From positions 1-6,473 of the forward strand of contig CAIXUF010000266.1 of the NCBI GenBank assembly GCA_903922535.1: DNA of 6,473 nucleotides, written 5' to 3'. Position 1 is the stretch's first letter; every line of letters starts with the position of its first letter. The notes under the pieces were generated by a model that saw only the letters and a program-made list of their open reading frames with translations, was not told where the DNA came from and did no database searches. The stretch comes from Candidatus Hydrogenedentota bacterium (lineage in GTDB: Bacteria; Hydrogenedentota; Hydrogenedentia; Hydrogenedentiales; CAITNO01). Shown here piece by piece: positions 5,801-6,473 of this stretch. A program made the position numbers and the translations under genes.

Positions 5801-6390
5801 GTGTCCGTATCGGTAGATGTGACTGCCTTGATGACCACAGTGACCGACGCGGTCTGAAAGGCCGTATCCGTCAAGGGAATCGAATGCGGGGTGCTCCAAT
5901 TCGCCGGCGGGGAGAACGTGTCCACCTGATTCAGCCCCGCCCCTCCGTCCACCGTGACGGTGACCGTGCCCGGTGCACCGCCGGCCTGCGTCTGCATCCA
6001 CAAATAAAGGGTGGGCTGCGCGGCAAAGTTGAGCGTGGTCCGGGCAAAGGTCAGGGTTTCGGTGATGGTCGTGTTGGGCTGCTTCAGCGATACGTTGTAG
6101 CGCAGTTCCAAGTCACCCGCGGGCACGGGCGGGACGGGCGGGGTGAACGCGGGCGGCTGAAACACAGCGCATGTCTTGGGGGTGAGTTTGCCTTTGCCGG
6201 AGGTGTCAATCACGGCGGACGTGAGCGGCGTCTTGATCCAGGCCTTGGCGCCGGTGCCCAGGCCCGACTCGAAATCGCCGCTGGAAAAGACGTTGCCGGT
6301 ACAATCGGCGTGCGCCGGAATTCCCCCGCCCAGGCCGATTGCCAGGACGACTGCCCAGATCGCCCCGAGTGCCTTGCAAGAGATTCGCAT
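2809..6390 (-). CDS. Large exported multi-domain beta-rich surface protein (jelly-roll, Ig-like, FnIII-like)
   Basis: The product is 1193 residues. A Sec signal peptide covers residues 1-28 (basic start, hydrophobic 8-22, cleavage after AHA-28), and the mature protein starts at D29-C30. Residues about 29-205 look like a jelly-roll (CBM/MAM-type) module opening with GDFE (38-41). A second beta module, about 215-362, ends in FLMDNVSM (353-360). A third, about 383-532, opens again with GDFE (387-390) and closes with SLDDVCL (524-530), the usual GDFE...DDVxL frame of these modules. A Ser/Thr/Pro-rich beta region (about 540-665) leads to IDTVAPEL (666-673), the typical entry to a bacterial Ig-like domain that ends near DRALNKS (821-827). 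About 865-985 resembles fibronectin III (PRFDWSL at 870-876). The remaining 200 residues are beta-rich. There are about a dozen cysteines. The end, MQDKAREEQPVRIYERK, has no membrane anchor, LPxTG, PEP-CTERM or recognisable type IX signal. I see no catalytic domain. A role in adhesion or glycan binding is plausible but inferred. The start is the ATG after AGGAG; a TTG at 6414 is rejected. Confidence 0.88.
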   Translation of the reverse strand: MRISCKALGAIWAVVLAIGLGGGIPAHADCTGNVFSSGDFESGLGTGAKAWIKTPLTSAVIDTSGKGKLTPKTCAVFQPPAFTPPVPPVPAGDLELRYNVSLKQPNTTITETLTFARTTLNFAAQPTLYLWMQTQAGGAPGTVTVTVDGGAGLNQVDTFSPPANWSTPHSIPLTDTAFQTASVTVVIKAVTSTDTDTPSLFLLGAAEFSDTPLSTPTAAALPFNSASYAEDSSVAVVSGYAVPKKFNDPALGFAATGNNIYRFGGIGYPTVACNLTTIPGSSGAVDHLLVVSSTTTATATDPLVKVGEVAASDTASTTKCAHVTTTLTAMPFGKVAFRSTIAAQTLPATSTVFLMDNVSMTYACKALTDLFAAATPSVPVPEVLSDGDFEGTGTVPWQTAAPLATTQSIVVTTADACSTTHAAVFEALRVPEITLSQKVDVPLVPGVLTFYLSVPAGNGATDTFDCLVKTSAGTSTVLLDSTSGPGSGSYGLHSITLGASYLGQTGVTFTFRARFGSGLPAQFSLDDVCLVSAIASISDWTYSVSPFVIGPGQSATVLVSTLSGNLAGMNLVLRMMPEIPQLVTVSTQPYINYPLVVDPNNTGAVKEAVAKISFDGPFNPAADGPLICTDGAPNFMLLLDGNIVPGPLSNPPVPTLPTPLNKPLIIDTVAPELYVSGPNVPYVTANDSSYTNMASPPTALGSWPGDYIPSSSGVGTLANADLYWFIGYTQVNGYTPSTNPVLTMQVHAQFADRFPTDANGIYSVTPSGFDTANALMIGGGVPTYVSPDPTVGGVVLVLPPVYWQFEAAGPCRWALMPGAQDRALNKSVIYDPGSYSYKPLDHTINAWYLDVPVAVLESSSTTSNTQTVTPRFDWSLRPSTGLTWNQENPCRSQALFQIWTLDPATGAPVYLTSDWVLATGPIVPQTFVSSTMTVGDLLALNRSNASQSHQLFIRIAGANEAGNIQQGNFATATWINGTNQGNVAVDTDLGVRLSHVNTNGDILAGRDFGGMERVPLPSFDESLGLGAHVQGIVSMAVRYPVAAVGVQVNWKLYEDGTLVALGSATPGNADQPMSFTIPDLLRIPYQTTPVTVRLSTCTVVLDPAQNWGAFLRVGPDGVQNRLGDEGKTKGLNRQREVRYTLVAQTVATIPDATTGIPLSIVDPTPASAEFSIYVRDMQDKAREEQPVRIYERK

Positions 6391-6401
6391 TTCTGTTCTA
6401 A

Positions 6402-6406
6402 CTCCT
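6402..6406 (-). promoter_or_regulatory. Shine-Dalgarno site of the large exported-protein gene
   Basis: AGGAG on the minus strand lies 11 bases before the ATG at 6390, longer than ideal but usable. It falls inside the frame that would start at TTG 6414, so it supports the ATG that begins the signal peptide. No convincing promoter is visible in the remaining bases up to the window edge. Confidence 0.6.
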
Positions 6407-6437
6407 GTATCCAAACAAACAACCGAACAAACGGGAC

Positions 6438-6473
6438 AAGAAATCCGTTTCTTACATGGATGAACAGGATGGA
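6438..6473. repeat. Small hairpin and the start of a GGATGAACA-type tandem repeat (candidate)
   Basis: AAGAAA (6438-6443) pairs with TTTCTT (6448-6453) around TCCG. The sequence then enters GGATGAACA (6458-6466) and GGATGGA (6467-6473), two partial copies of a nine-base unit cut off by the window end. Such units are often found as dispersed tandem repeats between genes. With fewer than two full copies visible the call is tentative. Confidence 0.3.

Noticed and set aside
6391..6414. TTG start at 6414 for the large exported protein
   Set aside because: It adds eight polar residues before the signal peptide, and the AGGAG site lies inside the extension.
1..6473. A defence, mobile or biosynthetic system
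   Set aside because: No transposase, integrase, toxin-antitoxin pair, restriction-modification gene, CRISPR array or biosynthetic enzyme was found; the SfsA-Uri protein stands alone and does not form a cluster.

Overview
The window is GC-rich bacterial chromosome with normal gene density and short, highly structured spacers. No marker gene fixes the taxonomy. Gram-negative character follows from a lipobox lipoprotein and a large Sec-exported protein. The spacers carry palindromes and short tandem repeats of the kind found in large environmental genomes such as Hydrogenedentota, Planctomycetota, Lentisphaerota or Deltaproteobacteria-like lineages. That placement is a guess from style and was not tested.

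Layout, left to right. Bases 1-60 look like the edge of a dispersed G-rich palindromic repeat. A plus-strand gene (77-1213) encodes SfsA, a nuclease-fold protein, fused to a C-terminal DUF123/Uri-type GIY-YIG-like domain. It converges on a minus-strand gene (1797 to 1328) for a small zinc-ribbon membrane protein. That gene has a near-consensus promoter, but its reading frame is broken in a proline-rich linker between the zinc ribbon and three membrane segments. The 301-base spacer 1798-2098 holds this promoter and leader, a cluster of palindromes, and a textbook Rho-independent terminator belonging to the next minus-strand gene, a 162-residue lipoprotein (2587 to 2099). A second repeat-rich spacer (2588-2808) holds the lipoprotein promoter, a leader hairpin, a heptamer tandem repeat and a weak terminator. 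The rest (6390 to 2809, minus) is one gene for a 1193-residue exported beta-rich protein with several jelly-roll, Ig-like and fibronectin-III-like modules. The window ends in what looks like the start of another tandem repeat.

How the genes work together: the three minus-strand genes point the same way, but each is separated by more than 200 bases containing its own promoter or terminator, so they look like independent units rather than an operon. Nothing links SfsA-Uri functionally to the envelope proteins. I saw no defence system, CRISPR array, transposase, integrase, tRNA or rRNA. The points most worth a second look are the frame break in the zinc-ribbon gene, the SfsA-Uri fusion with a possibly leaderless start, the large surface protein with no recognisable anchor, and the repeat content of the spacers.
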